A DNA stretch of 64,000 nt from Peristeroidobacter agariperforans (GTDB lineage: Bacteria; Pseudomonadota; Gammaproteobacteria; Steroidobacterales; Steroidobacteraceae), in NCBI RefSeq assembly GCF_004138335.1, contig NZ_RYFW01000001.1:2749244-2813243 (forward strand). The letters run 5' to 3'. Positions 1 through 9,326 of this stretch are shown piece after piece; position 1 is the stretch's first letter, and every line of letters starts with the position of its first letter. The notes beneath the pieces are model-generated. The model was not told where the DNA came from. It did not search any database and saw only the letters and a list, made by a program, of their open reading frames with translations. The position numbers were made by a program, and so were the translations under genes.

Positions 1-643
1 GATCCGGCTCGATGTAATCGAGCAGCCGCTGGTAGTGCGTTACCAGCACGATTGCCCGATCCGGGCTACGCAGACTGTTGACGCCATTCGAGACGACGCG
101 CAGTGCGTCGATGTCCAGGCCGGAGTCGGTTTCGTCGAGCAGCGCGAGCGCCGGTTCGAGCACCGCCATCTGCAGAATTTCGTTGCGCTTCTTCTCGCCG
201 CCCGAGAAACCTTCGTTGACGCCGCGGTTCAAGAAGCTTTCGCTCATCTGCATGAGCTTCATCTTCTCGCGCACTAGCGTGAGGAACTCGAACGCGTCCA
301 TCTCGGACTCGCCGCGATGTTTGCGAATGGCGTTGAGGCCGGCTTTCAACAAATAAACGTTGTTCACACCGGGGATCTCGACCGGGTATTGGAACGCGAG
401 GAACACGCCTTCACGCGCGCGCTCCTCGGGCGCCAGGCTGAGCAGGTCCTTGCCTTTATAAGTGACGCTGCCATCGGTGACGGTGTAACCCTCGCGGCCG
501 GCGAGAACCTGAGCGAGCGTGCTCTTGCCCGAACCGTTCGGGCCCATGATGGCGTGCACTTCGCCCGCGCCCACTTCGAGGTCGAGGCCCTTGAGCACCT
601 GCTTTTCGCCGGCGAGCGCGTGGAGATTCTTGATACTGAGCAT
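1..643 (-). CDS. sufC: Fe-S assembly ATPase SufC (3' part missing, cut by window edge)
   Basis: ABC-type ATPase of the SUF iron-sulfur cluster assembly complex; it works with SufB and SufD in the cytoplasm. The frame opens at the ATG at 643 with MLSIKNLHALAGEKQ, followed by the Walker A motif GPNGSGKSTLAQVLAG, a family-typical FQYPVEIPGV stretch around residue 90, the signature FSGGEKKRNEIL, Walker B with LLDETDSGLDIDAL and the switch region LVTHYQRLLDYI. About 214 of the roughly 250 residues expected are inside the window, and no stop is reached. It lies 46 bp downstream of sufB on the same strand and is probably cotranscribed from the regulator upstream. Confidence 0.96.
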   Translation of the reverse strand, partial: MLSIKNLHALAGEKQVLKGLDLEVGAGEVHAIMGPNGSGKSTLAQVLAGREGYTVTDGSVTYKGKDLLSLAPEERAREGVFLAFQYPVEIPGVNNVYLLKAGLNAIRKHRGESEMDAFEFLTLVREKMKLMQMSESFLNRGVNEGFSGGEKKRNEILQMAVLEPALALLDETDSGLDIDALRVVSNGVNSLRSPDRAIVLVTHYQRLLDYIEPD

Positions 644-689
644 AAGTGGTTGGCAGTTGGGGGTTGGCGGTGGCTCACGTCGGCGCTTT

Positions 690-2147
<1,458 letters not shown>

Positions 2148-2167
2148 TGCTAACTTCAACCCAAAAA

Positions 2168-2629
2168 TTAATCGTGCGAGGCGCGCAGCAGCCGGGTGAG
2201 CGGGACGGTGGTCGTCGTCACGCCGTGCGTCGTGCCGGCCAGTTCGGCCAGCGAAATGTCGGTGAGCGCGCGCCGGATGGCGGCATTGACCTTCTGCCAG
2301 GTATGGCCGACCGAGCATTTCGACTCGAGCCCGCAGGTGCTGTGCGAGCCGCTGCACTCGGTGATGGCGAAGGGCCCTTCGAGCGCGTCCAGGATCCGGG
2401 CGGCGGTGATTTCGCCCGGCGCCTGTGCCAGTTGATAACCGCCGTGGCTGCCGCGCGTGGAGACGACCAAGCCGCTCCGCTGCAGCTTTTTCAGCAGCTT
2501 GCTCACCGTGGGCAGCCCGATATGGGTGGCCTCGGCGACTTCCGTCGCCGTCCACAAGCGGTCCGGTTGCCCTGCGAGGCGGGCAAGAATCACCGTGCCG
2601 TAATCGGTCAGCTTGCTAATGCGAAGCAT
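2168..2629 (-). CDS. Rrf2-family SUF system regulator (SufR/IscR-like)
   Basis: A 153-residue winged-helix transcription factor of the Rrf2 family. The N-terminus [20 protein letters not shown] and the [23 protein letters not shown] helix-turn-helix are typical, followed by [12 protein letters not shown] (wing). Three cysteines in [18 protein letters not shown] (about residues 91-105) match the spacing used by IscR-type proteins to bind a [2Fe-2S] cluster. As first gene of the suf operon it probably senses Fe-S status and represses its own promoter. It fits the gammaproteobacterial SUF-regulator subfamily better than housekeeping IscR because no iscS or iscU follows. Confidence 0.92.
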   Translation of the reverse strand: MLRISKLTDYGTVILARLAGQPDRLWTATEVAEATHIGLPTVSKLLKKLQRSGLVVSTRGSHGGYQLAQAPGEITAARILDALEGPFAITECSGSHSTCGLESKCSVGHTWQKVNAAIRRALTDISLAELAGTTHGVTTTTVPLTRLLRASHD

Positions 2630-2932
2630 GGGAATTCCATCGAGAGGTTCGGTGGAGGATATGGGACCATTCTAGTCCCAATACAACCCCCAAGCCAGAG
2701 TCCTGTCCGTCCCGACCCGGCGTTGGGCTTGGGTTGCGTCAATTTTACCGGCAGGAAACCCGCCAACGGCCTTGTAGTCCAACGTTGTCGTTCCGCTACA
2801 ACACTTGTACCGGCCGGAGCTGAAGGCGATTTGCTATCCTACGCCCCCCAAAACTTGAGGCTTGCCGTTTGGGCCGACGCTGTTGCGAGCGTCGCGTCGC
2901 GCGCAAGCTCACCCCTGAAGGCGGAGGACAGT
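2630..2932. other. Divergent suf / aldolase intergenic region
   Basis: About 300 bp without a gene between the leftward suf operon and the rightward aldolase. On the suf side it holds an imperfect dyad (2663-2679) listed separately. On the aldolase side TGCTATCCT (2832-2840) resembles an extended -10 element, and TTGTAG...CTACAA flank a possible dyad near 2773-2802. I see no RNA gene or open frame worth reporting. Confidence 0.6.
2663..2679 (-). promoter_or_regulatory. Candidate IscR/SufR-type operator over the suf promoter
   Basis: The dyad GGGAC-N7-GTCCC lies 34-50 bp upstream of the regulator start. On the suf coding strand its core reads GACTAGAATGGTC (2665-2677), which agrees with the IscR type-1 core GACTRWWWYAGTC at 11 of 13 positions. 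The same bases include TAGAAT, a good -10 hexamer, so a bound regulator would block transcription. The outer half-sites of the IscR consensus are not conserved. The match is seen; the function is inferred. Confidence 0.45.
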
Positions 2933-3952
2933 ATGAATCGCTCTGAGCTCGAATCGATTGCGCGTGCAATGGTTGCAAAAGGCAAAGGCATCCTGGCGGC
3001 TGATGAATCCAGCGGCACCATCAAGAAGCGCTTTGACAGCATCCAGCTCGAATCGACCGAGGAAGCGCGCCGTACCTACCGCGAGATGTTGTTCACCACG
3101 CCCGATGCGGCGAAGTACATCAGCGGCGTCATTCTTTATGATGAAACCCTGCGCCAGAAGACCAAGGACGGCACGCCGTTCGCGCAGTACCTGACCAAGC
3201 TGGGCGTGGTCCCGGGCATCAAGGTCGACATGGGCGCTAAGCCGCTGGCCGGTTTCCCCAACGAAACGATCACCGAAGGCCTCGATGGTCTGCGCGAGCG
3301 TCTGGCCGAATATCACAAGCTGGGCGCCCGCTTCGCCAAGTGGCGCGCTGTGATCGACATCGCCAAGGACATCCCGACGCAGTTCGCCATCGACGCGAAC
3401 GCGCATGCGCTGGCCCGTTACGGCGCGCTCTGCCAGGAAGCAAACATCGTTCCGATCATCGAGCCGGAAGTGCTGATGGACGGCGATCATTCCATCGAGC
3501 GTTGTGAGGAAGTGACGAGCGCCGTGTTGAAGTCGGTGTTCGAGCAGCTGGATTCACACCGCATTCATCTCGAAGGCATGATCCTGAAGCCCAACATGGT
3601 CATCTCGGGCAAGAAGAACGCCGCGCGCGCCGGCCGCCAGCAGGTTGCAGAAGCCACTGTGCGCACGCTGAAGCGTTTCGTGCCGAGCGCGGTGCCGGGC
3701 ATCGCGTTCCTCTCCGGCGGCCAGAGCGCTGCCGAAGCCACCGAGCACCTGAGCTTGATGAACAAGATGGGCAATCTGCCTTGGGAGCTCACCTTCTCGT
3801 ACGGCCGCGCTCTGCAGGACGAAGCGCTGAAGGCGTGGGGCGGCAAGCCGGATCAGTTCGCTGCTGGCCAGAAGGCCTTCGCTCGTCGCGCCAAGTTGAA
3901 TGGCGATGCGCGCAACGGCAGCTACACCGCCGCCTCGGAGCAGGCTGCTTAA
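2933..3952 (+). CDS. Class I fructose-bisphosphate aldolase
   Basis: A 339-residue Schiff-base aldolase that cleaves fructose 1,6-bisphosphate to dihydroxyacetone phosphate and glyceraldehyde 3-phosphate in glycolysis and gluconeogenesis. It resembles the animal and plant class I enzyme: ARAMVAKGKGILAADESSGT near residue 10-30, the WRAVIDI segment, NIVPIIEPEVLMDGDHSIERC, the Schiff-base lysine in LEGMILKPNMV and LSGGQSAAEATEHLSLM. The start is ATG 2933 behind a GGAGGA sequence; the frame is open much further upstream, but this residue context marks the true N-terminus. It stands alone between suf and mla. Confidence 0.96.
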   Translation: MNRSELESIARAMVAKGKGILAADESSGTIKKRFDSIQLESTEEARRTYREMLFTTPDAAKYISGVILYDETLRQKTKDGTPFAQYLTKLGVVPGIKVDMGAKPLAGFPNETITEGLDGLRERLAEYHKLGARFAKWRAVIDIAKDIPTQFAIDANAHALARYGALCQEANIVPIIEPEVLMDGDHSIERCEEVTSAVLKSVFEQLDSHRIHLEGMILKPNMVISGKKNAARAGRQQVAEATVRTLKRFVPSAVPGIAFLSGGQSAAEATEHLSLMNKMGNLPWELTFSYGRALQDEALKAWGGKPDQFAAGQKAFARRAKLNGDARNGSYTAASEQAA

Positions 3953-4008
3953 GCCTGGCGTAAGTATGGGCGGAGACAATGCATCGCGTGTTCATACCGG
4001 GGTCGTGA

Positions 4009-4860
4009 ATGGTCTCTGCTGTTAGCACCGATGCGTCTTCCGCCCAATCCGCCGCCGCTTCCGAATCGCTCATCGAGATTCGCGATGTGCACTATTCGGT
4101 CGGCGGCCGGAGCATCTTTTCCGGCCTGAATCTGTCGATTCCGCGCGGCCGAATTACCGCGCTCATGGGACCGAGCGGCACGGGCAAAACCACACTGCTG
4201 CGCCTGATGACCGGCCAGATCAAGCCGACGCGCGGCCAGATCCTGTTCGACGGCATCGATGTCTCGGCGCTCAAGACGCGTGAGCTGTACGCGCTGCGCC
4301 GGCGCATGGGTATGCTGTTTCAAAACGGCGCCTTGCTGACGGACATGAGCGTGTTCGAGAACGTTGCGTTCCCGCTGCGCGAGCACACCGATCTGCCGGA
4401 ATGCTTGATTAGAAACATCGTGCTCACCAAGTTGCAGGCCGTCGGCTTGCGAGGCGCTGCGCAGTTGATGCCGGCGGAGCTGTCGGGCGGCATGAATCGG
4501 CGCGTTGCGCTCGCCCGCACCATGGCGACCGATCCCGAAGTGTTGATCTACGACGAGCCGTTCACCGGTCTGGATCCGATTTCCATGGGCATGATCGTGC
4601 GTCTCGTGCGTCACATGAATGCCGCGCTCGGCATTACCAGCATCGTCGTGTCGCACGACGTGCACGAGCTTTCGGACCTCTCCGACACCAGCTATATCAT
4701 CGCCGGCGGCAAGGTAGCTGCGGCAGGCAAGTTGAACGAGTTGAAAGGTCACCAGTCCGAAATCGTCAACCAATTCCTCAACGGCCTGCCCGACGGGCCG
4801 GTGCCGTTTCATTATCCGGCGGCTGACTATCAGCAGCAGCTGCTGGCGGACTCAGAATGA
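4009..4860 (+). CDS. mlaF: Phospholipid ABC transporter ATP-binding protein MlaF
   Basis: ATPase of the MlaFEDB inner-membrane complex that moves phospholipids between the inner membrane and the periplasmic carrier MlaC, keeping the outer leaflet of the outer membrane asymmetric. The 283-residue product has Walker A GPSGTGKTTLL, Q-loop MLFQNGALLTDMSVFENVAFP (typical of MlaF), signature LSGGMNRRVALAR, Walker B LIYDEPFTGLDP and switch VVSHDVHEL. It is the first gene of mlaFEDCB and overlaps mlaE by 4 bp (ATGA). The N-terminus is about 15 residues longer than in E. coli; a later start is possible. Confidence 0.96.
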   Translation: MVSAVSTDASSAQSAAASESLIEIRDVHYSVGGRSIFSGLNLSIPRGRITALMGPSGTGKTTLLRLMTGQIKPTRGQILFDGIDVSALKTRELYALRRRMGMLFQNGALLTDMSVFENVAFPLREHTDLPECLIRNIVLTKLQAVGLRGAAQLMPAELSGGMNRRVALARTMATDPEVLIYDEPFTGLDPISMGMIVRLVRHMNAALGITSIVVSHDVHELSDLSDTSYIIAGGKVAAAGKLNELKGHQSEIVNQFLNGLPDGPVPFHYPAADYQQQLLADSE

Positions 4861-5624
4861 AAATCGTGCGAGAGCTGGCGGACAACGCGGGCGACTTTGC
4901 CGCGACGGTCGGCGGCGTCACCTTGTTCCTGGGCCGGCTGCTCCGGCAGATTCCGGCGGCGCTGCTGCGTCCGTCCCTGATCGTCGCGCAAGTCCATAAT
5001 ACCGGCGCTTTGTCGCTCGTCATCATCATGACCTGCGCGTTGTTCGTTGGCGCCGTGCTCGGCTTGCTGGGCTACGACACTCTGCTGCGGTTTGGGTCCG
5101 AAGATGCGCTTGGGACCGTGGGCGCACTTGGCTTGGTGAAGGAGTTGGGCCCGGTCGTTACCGCCTTGTTGTACGCCGGTCGCGCGGGCACGGCGCTCGC
5201 TTCCGAACTCGGCCTGATGCGCGCGACCGATCAGCTGACCGCGATAGAAATGATGGCGGTCGACCCGATGCGCCGTGTGGTCGCGCCGCGCTTCGTCGGT
5301 GGCGTCATTGCGATGCCGCTGCTGACGGTTGTCTTCATCGCCATCGGCATTTTCGGTGTGCAACTGGTCGGTGTGCAGAACTTCGGCGTGGATTCGGCCT
5401 CGTTCTGGTCGCAAATGCGCGCCAGTGTGGAGTTGAACGATATCGCCGAAGGTGTGATCAAGGGTTGCGTGTTCGGTTTCGCGTGCAACCTGATTGCGGT
5501 GTACGAAGGCTACAACGCGATTCCCACCGCAGAAGGCGTGGGCCGCGCTACTACGCGCACCGTGGTGATTTCGGCGGTGCTGACCCTGATGTTGGATTAC
5601 ATGATCACAGCTGTAATGCTGTGA
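4857..5624 (+). CDS. mlaE: Phospholipid ABC transporter permease MlaE
   Basis: Integral-membrane permease of the Mla complex, 255 residues, about the family's usual length. Recognisable features are the GLVKELGPVVTALLYAGRAGTALASELGLMRATDQLTAIEMMAVDP core split across the middle of the protein (only partly quoted by family readers: ELGPVVTALL, AGRAGTALASELG, AIEMMAVDP) and several hydrophobic segments. The start ATG overlaps the mlaF stop, indicating translational coupling. It is followed 14 bp later by mlaD. Confidence 0.96.
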   Translation: MKIVRELADNAGDFAATVGGVTLFLGRLLRQIPAALLRPSLIVAQVHNTGALSLVIIMTCALFVGAVLGLLGYDTLLRFGSEDALGTVGALGLVKELGPVVTALLYAGRAGTALASELGLMRATDQLTAIEMMAVDPMRRVVAPRFVGGVIAMPLLTVVFIAIGIFGVQLVGVQNFGVDSASFWSQMRASVELNDIAEGVIKGCVFGFACNLIAVYEGYNAIPTAEGVGRATTRTVVISAVLTLMLDYMITAVML

Positions 5625-5638
5625 TCTGCGGAGCGATT

Positions 5639-6166
5639 ATGCGTTCGACACGCACTGTAGAGATCTCGACCGGACTGTTCGTGCTGCTGGGCTTTGCGGC
5701 ACTGTTCTTCATGGTTACCCAGATTACCAACCGTGAACTCTCGGTCGATGGCGCGAGTTATGACGTAACCGCCCAGTTCGAGAACATCGGCAGCCTGAAG
5801 CCGGGCGCCGCCGTCTCGATGGCCGGCGTCACGGTGGGCCGGGTCGATTCCATCAGCTTCGACCAGAATGTTTACAAAGCCGTTGTGAAGATGCGGATTG
5901 CCTCCAATTACAACCGCATACCGAATGACAGCGATGCGGCCATCATGACTTCGGGCCTGCTCGGCGGCCAGTACGTGGGCATCACGGCCGGCGGCTCCGA
6001 GGAGTTCCTGAAGAGCGGCGACCGCATCACGCTGGTGCAGGACGCGCTGGTGCTGGAGAACCTGATCAATCAGCTGGTCGCCAGCTTCATGAAGCGCGAC
6101 AACTCGGACGACGCCCAGCAGGGCGCCGAGGGCGGACAGAACAAGACGGAGGAAGCGAAGCAATGA
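5639..6166 (+). CDS. mlaD: Outer-membrane lipid asymmetry protein MlaD (MCE domain)
   Basis: Substrate-binding MCE protein that forms a hexameric ring on the periplasmic side of MlaFE. The 175-residue product starts MRSTRTVEISTGLFVLLGFAA, giving one N-terminal membrane anchor, then the MCE domain with YDVTAQFENIGSLKPGAAVS, GVTVGRVDSISFD and GLLGGQYVGITAGG. The start at ATG 5639 is chosen because this N-terminus is family-typical; upstream codons in the frame overlap mlaE. The C-terminal tail after residue 150 is polar and probably disordered. It overlaps mlaC by 4 bp. Confidence 0.96.
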   Translation: MRSTRTVEISTGLFVLLGFAALFFMVTQITNRELSVDGASYDVTAQFENIGSLKPGAAVSMAGVTVGRVDSISFDQNVYKAVVKMRIASNYNRIPNDSDAAIMTSGLLGGQYVGITAGGSEEFLKSGDRITLVQDALVLENLINQLVASFMKRDNSDDAQQGAEGGQNKTEEAKQ

Positions 6167-6843
6167 GTATCTTCGTGAAGCAGAGTCGTAGAAACATTCT
6201 CGCGGCAGGTTTGTCGCTGGTCGCCGCGCTGGGCCTGTTCGCAGGCTCCGCACAGGCGCAGGACGCCGCCAAGCTCGGGCCGCAGGAGCTGGTCTCCAAG
6301 GTCGCGAACGACACGCTGAAGGACCTGGACGCGAATCGCGCGGAATACGCCAAGAACAAGGGCAAGGTCCGGGAGCTGGTCGACAAGAACATGCTGCCGT
6401 ACTTCGATACCGCGTACTCGGCGCAGCTGGTGCTGGCGAAACACTGGCGCACGGCGACGCCGGAACAGCGCAAGCGCTTCGTCGAGGCGTTCTATCAGTC
6501 GCTGCTGCAGAACTACGGCGAGGCGCTGCTGGAGTTCACGCCGGATCGACTGAAGATCCTGCCGTTCCAGGGCAACCCGGCCGACAAGGTTGCGACGGTG
6601 CGCACGGAAATTCGTCGCGACAACGGCAGCCGAGTGCCGGTGAACTACTCGCTGCGTCAGACTGACAACGGCTGGAAGGCGTACGACGTGCAGATCGAAG
6701 GCGTGTCGTATGTGAAGTCGTTCCGCACCGACTTCGGCGCCGAGATCGACCAGAAGGGCCTCGAGGCGGTGATCCAGCGTCTGGAGCAGCAGGTCGCGAG
6801 CGGCACGGTCAAGAAGCCGACCGAGAAAGCGAATCCGGCCTGA
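6163..6843 (+). CDS. mlaC: Periplasmic phospholipid carrier MlaC
   Basis: Soluble periplasmic shuttle that carries phospholipid between MlaA at the outer membrane and MlaFEDB at the inner membrane. The 226-residue precursor has a clear signal peptide ending FAGSAQAQD near residue 24. The mature part carries the Tol-Tol_Ttg2 family pattern: YFDTAYSAQLVLAKHWRTA, QRKRFVEAFYQSLLQNYGEALLEF and the DVQIEGVSYVKSFRTDF segment near the end. ATG 6163 overlaps the mlaD stop, and its own stop overlaps the mlaB start. Confidence 0.96.
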   Translation: MSIFVKQSRRNILAAGLSLVAALGLFAGSAQAQDAAKLGPQELVSKVANDTLKDLDANRAEYAKNKGKVRELVDKNMLPYFDTAYSAQLVLAKHWRTATPEQRKRFVEAFYQSLLQNYGEALLEFTPDRLKILPFQGNPADKVATVRTEIRRDNGSRVPVNYSLRQTDNGWKAYDVQIEGVSYVKSFRTDFGAEIDQKGLEAVIQRLEQQVASGTVKKPTEKANPA

Positions 6844-7184
6844 TGAACGCGAAACCGGCAGCGACCCCGGGTCCCGCCAAACTTGAAGCGCTCGGCAACG
6901 GGCGCTTCAAGGTTTACGGCGCGCTCGACGCCGATACCGCGACTGACCTGCTCAAGCGCAGCGAGGCGGCCTTCAAGGATGCGGGTTCATCGCTCGACAT
7001 CGATCTGGCGAATGTGCCCGAAGGCGACAGCGCCGGCCTGGCATTGCTGATCGAATGGCTGCGGCTGGCGAAACACCGTCGGCAAACCATCCACTTAAAA
7101 AATGTACCGCCGCAGATCGCGGCGCTGGCTCGCATCAGCGAAGTCGACAATCTGCTGAACGGCAACGGCTCCAAGCCCGCCTGA
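6843..7184 (+). CDS. mlaB: STAS-domain protein MlaB
   Basis: Small cytoplasmic STAS-domain subunit (113 residues) that binds MlaF and is needed for ATPase assembly and activity. Features are FKVYGALDADTATDLLKRSE, the central LDIDLANVPEGDSAGLALLIEW containing the DSAGLALL turn equivalent to the anti-sigma-antagonist phospho-site loop, and the end ISEVDNLL. Its ATG overlaps the mlaC TGA by one base (TGATG). It closes the mla operon. Confidence 0.92.
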   Translation: MNAKPAATPGPAKLEALGNGRFKVYGALDADTATDLLKRSEAAFKDAGSSLDIDLANVPEGDSAGLALLIEWLRLAKHRRQTIHLKNVPPQIAALARISEVDNLLNGNGSKPA

Positions 7185-7226
7185 TCGGTTCATAATGTGG
7201 GCTCCGCCAGCAGGCCGGTGCCCCGC

Positions 7227-8372
7227 ATGCTCTCCCAAGTCGACACGTTTCAAGCCCTCACGATCAGTCGCCTCGCTCACCAGTTGCAGGCGCAGGGCCG
7301 CTCGGTCATTCACATGGAGTTCGGGCAACCGTCGACCGGCGCGCCTCGGGCGGCAATCAAGCGGGCCCATGAAGTGCTGGATATCGATCCCGGCGGTTAT
7401 TGGGAGAGCACCGCTCTGAAGGCGCGGCTCGCGAGGCACTATTTCGACAGCTACGGCGTCACGGTCGAGCCCGAACAATTCATACTGATGTGCGGCGCTT
7501 CGCCGGCGCTGACGCTGGCGTTGACCGCGACGTTTTGTGCCGGCGACCGGATTGCGCTGGCTCGTCCGGGCTATGTCGCCTATCGCAACACGCTGCGCGC
7601 GTTGCACCTCACACCGGTGGAGATTCCTTGCGGGCCTGAGTCGCGATTTCAGCTGACCGCGTCCGCTCTGGCTGCACTCGATCCCGCGCCCCAAGGTGTG
7701 ATCGTCGCGAGCCCTGCGAATCCCACCGGCACCATCATTGTTCCTGCCGAACTGGACGCGATCGCGCGCGTCTGTCGTGAGCGCAATATCACGATCATTT
7801 CGGACGAGATCTATCACGGCCTGAGCTACGTCGGCCCGGCGCGCTCCATGCTGGAGTTCGAGCCGAACGCGCGCATCGTCAACAGCTTCTCGAAATATTT
7901 CAGCATGGTCGGCTGGCGCCTGGGCTGGTTGCTCGTTCCCATGGAACATCTGCCTCGCGCCCGCGCGTTCATGAGCAATTTGTTTCTAACGGCTCCGTCG
8001 CTGAGCCAGCACGCTGCGCTCGTGGCGATGGATTGTCGCGACGAGCTGGAAGGTTATCTCGCGACCTATGCCCGCAATCGCCAGCTGCTGCTGCAGGCGC
8101 TGCCCAAACTCGGCTTGAACAACATCGCCCCGCCCGATGGCGCGTTCTATATCTACGCGAACATCGCTCACCTCACCGACGACAGCGTCTCCTTCTGCCA
8201 ATCGCTGCTCCGCGACACCGGCGTCGCCACCGCCCCCGGCGTCGACTTCGACCCCGTCGAAGGCCACCACTACATGCGCTTCAGCTTCGCCGTCTCGACG
8301 GCGGAAGTCGAAGATGCGATTGCTCGAATCACGCCGTGGTTTGCTGAGCGAGAGCGCAGCCGCGTTGCCTGA
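7227..8372 (+). CDS. PLP-dependent aminotransferase class I/II
   Basis: A 381-residue fold-type I aminotransferase. It shows the AspC/AlaA-like motifs ASPANPTGTI (around residue 161), ISDEIYHGLSY (around 191) and the PLP lysine in NSFSKYFSMVGWRLGW (K223), with GAFYIYANI and the final arginine region YMRFSFA. Substrate cannot be read from sequence; it most resembles aspartate/alanine-type transaminases. The start may be ATG 7227 or the in-frame GTG 7197; I prefer the ATG because the protein begins there like relatives. It begins 42 bp after mlaB and ends at a shared terminator with mlaA. Confidence 0.9.
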   Translation: MLSQVDTFQALTISRLAHQLQAQGRSVIHMEFGQPSTGAPRAAIKRAHEVLDIDPGGYWESTALKARLARHYFDSYGVTVEPEQFILMCGASPALTLALTATFCAGDRIALARPGYVAYRNTLRALHLTPVEIPCGPESRFQLTASALAALDPAPQGVIVASPANPTGTIIVPAELDAIARVCRERNITIISDEIYHGLSYVGPARSMLEFEPNARIVNSFSKYFSMVGWRLGWLLVPMEHLPRARAFMSNLFLTAPSLSQHAALVAMDCRDELEGYLATYARNRQLLLQALPKLGLNNIAPPDGAFYIYANIAHLTDDSVSFCQSLLRDTGVATAPGVDFDPVEGHHYMRFSFAVSTAEVEDAIARITPWFAERERSRVA

Positions 8373-8384
8373 ATCCTCCAAATG

Positions 8385-8410
8385 AAAATCCCGGCCAAGG
8401 CCGGGATTTT
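8385..8410. terminator. Bidirectional rho-independent terminator
   Basis: A 12-bp perfect stem, AAAATCCCGGCC and GGCCGGGATTTT, separated by AA, lies between two convergent genes. It has a T-run on one side and an A-run on the other, so it can stop transcription of the aminotransferase rightward and of mlaA leftward. Confidence 0.9.
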
Positions 8411-8434
8411 CGTGAGTAGAGCAGCAATCGCTCC

Positions 8435-9202
8435 TTACTGCGGCGGAGCTTCAGGCGCTTCTTCCGTCGCGCCTTCTTCGGGCTCCTCGCCCATCACATC
8501 TTCCAGCGTTTCCGGGGGCGGGTTGCCGTCGAAGATGTTGAATTCGCGTTGCTGGACCCAGGCGTCGCGGATGAAGACGTATGGGTCGTAAGTGCGCTGT
8601 AGGGTGTCGTCCAGAGGCAGCAGCTCCGAGCGGGTGTGGATCGGGCTGATGATGCGCTGGGCCCAGTCCGCTTCCCAAGGCAGGTCGGTGTATTGCAGCG
8701 GCGTGGTGAACCAGTCGACTACTCGCGAAGGAGCGTCGCGCACGGAGGAGGGGCCGAACAGCGGCAGGTTCACGTAAGCGCCGGAGGGCACGCCCCACAC
8801 GGCCAGGGTCTGGCCGAAATCCTCATCGTTCTTTTCCAACCCGAGCGGCGTGGCCACGTCGAAGATGCCGGCGACGCCGAGTGTGCTGTTGAGCAGGAAG
8901 CGACCGGTGTCCTTCAGGCCCAGCAGGACTTTGCCCTGCAGGAACTGATTGATGAAGGTGCCGGGGTACTCGAGATTGCTCAGCACATTGCCGATGCCGG
9001 TGCGAACGAATTGCGGGGTGACCTTGCGGTAACCCTTGGCGGCCGGCTTCAACGCCGCCTTGTCGACGGTGTCGTTGAACTTATACACACCGCGATTGAA
9101 TCCTTCGAAGCTCTCCTTGTTGGTAGTGCGACCTGGAGCGCTGGCGCAGCCGGCGACAGCGAGGGTAAGCAACAGGGGCGCAGCGCGCAGTAACGTGGAC
9201 AT
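8435..9202 (-). CDS. mlaA: Outer-membrane lipoprotein MlaA (VacJ family)
   Basis: MlaA removes mislocalised phospholipid from the outer leaflet of the outer membrane and hands it to MlaC. The 255-residue precursor has a lipoprotein signal with lipobox LAVAGC (Cys19). Family features follow: ESFEGFNRGVYKFNDTVDKAAL, GNVLSNLEYPGTFINQFLQGK, RFLLNSTLGVAGIFDVA and EDFGQTLAVWGVPSGAYVNLP. The ATG at 9202 behind GAAGGA is preferred to an upstream in-frame TTG (9220). The tail is acidic. It is convergent to the rest of the mla pathway, separated from mlaB only by an aminotransferase gene. Confidence 0.95.
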   Translation of the reverse strand: MSTLLRAAPLLLTLAVAGCASAPGRTTNKESFEGFNRGVYKFNDTVDKAALKPAAKGYRKVTPQFVRTGIGNVLSNLEYPGTFINQFLQGKVLLGLKDTGRFLLNSTLGVAGIFDVATPLGLEKNDEDFGQTLAVWGVPSGAYVNLPLFGPSSVRDAPSRVVDWFTTPLQYTDLPWEADWAQRIISPIHTRSELLPLDDTLQRTYDPYVFIRDAWVQQREFNIFDGNPPPETLEDVMGEEPEEGATEEAPEAPPQ

Positions 9203-9326
9203 GCGTCGTGAATCCTTCAAACAAACAAAATCAGGTGGACGCCGCGAGCCGGCAAAATCAATCGCGAACGGGCTTCGCTCGGCCAGTGGCTATACCAGAA
9301 CACACCCGGTGGGTGCGGGGATTGTA

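Noticed and set aside
2148-2555. 136-codon N-terminal extension of the sufB frame
   Set aside because: It overlaps the regulator gene, has no family resemblance, and ATG 2147 matches the known SufB start.
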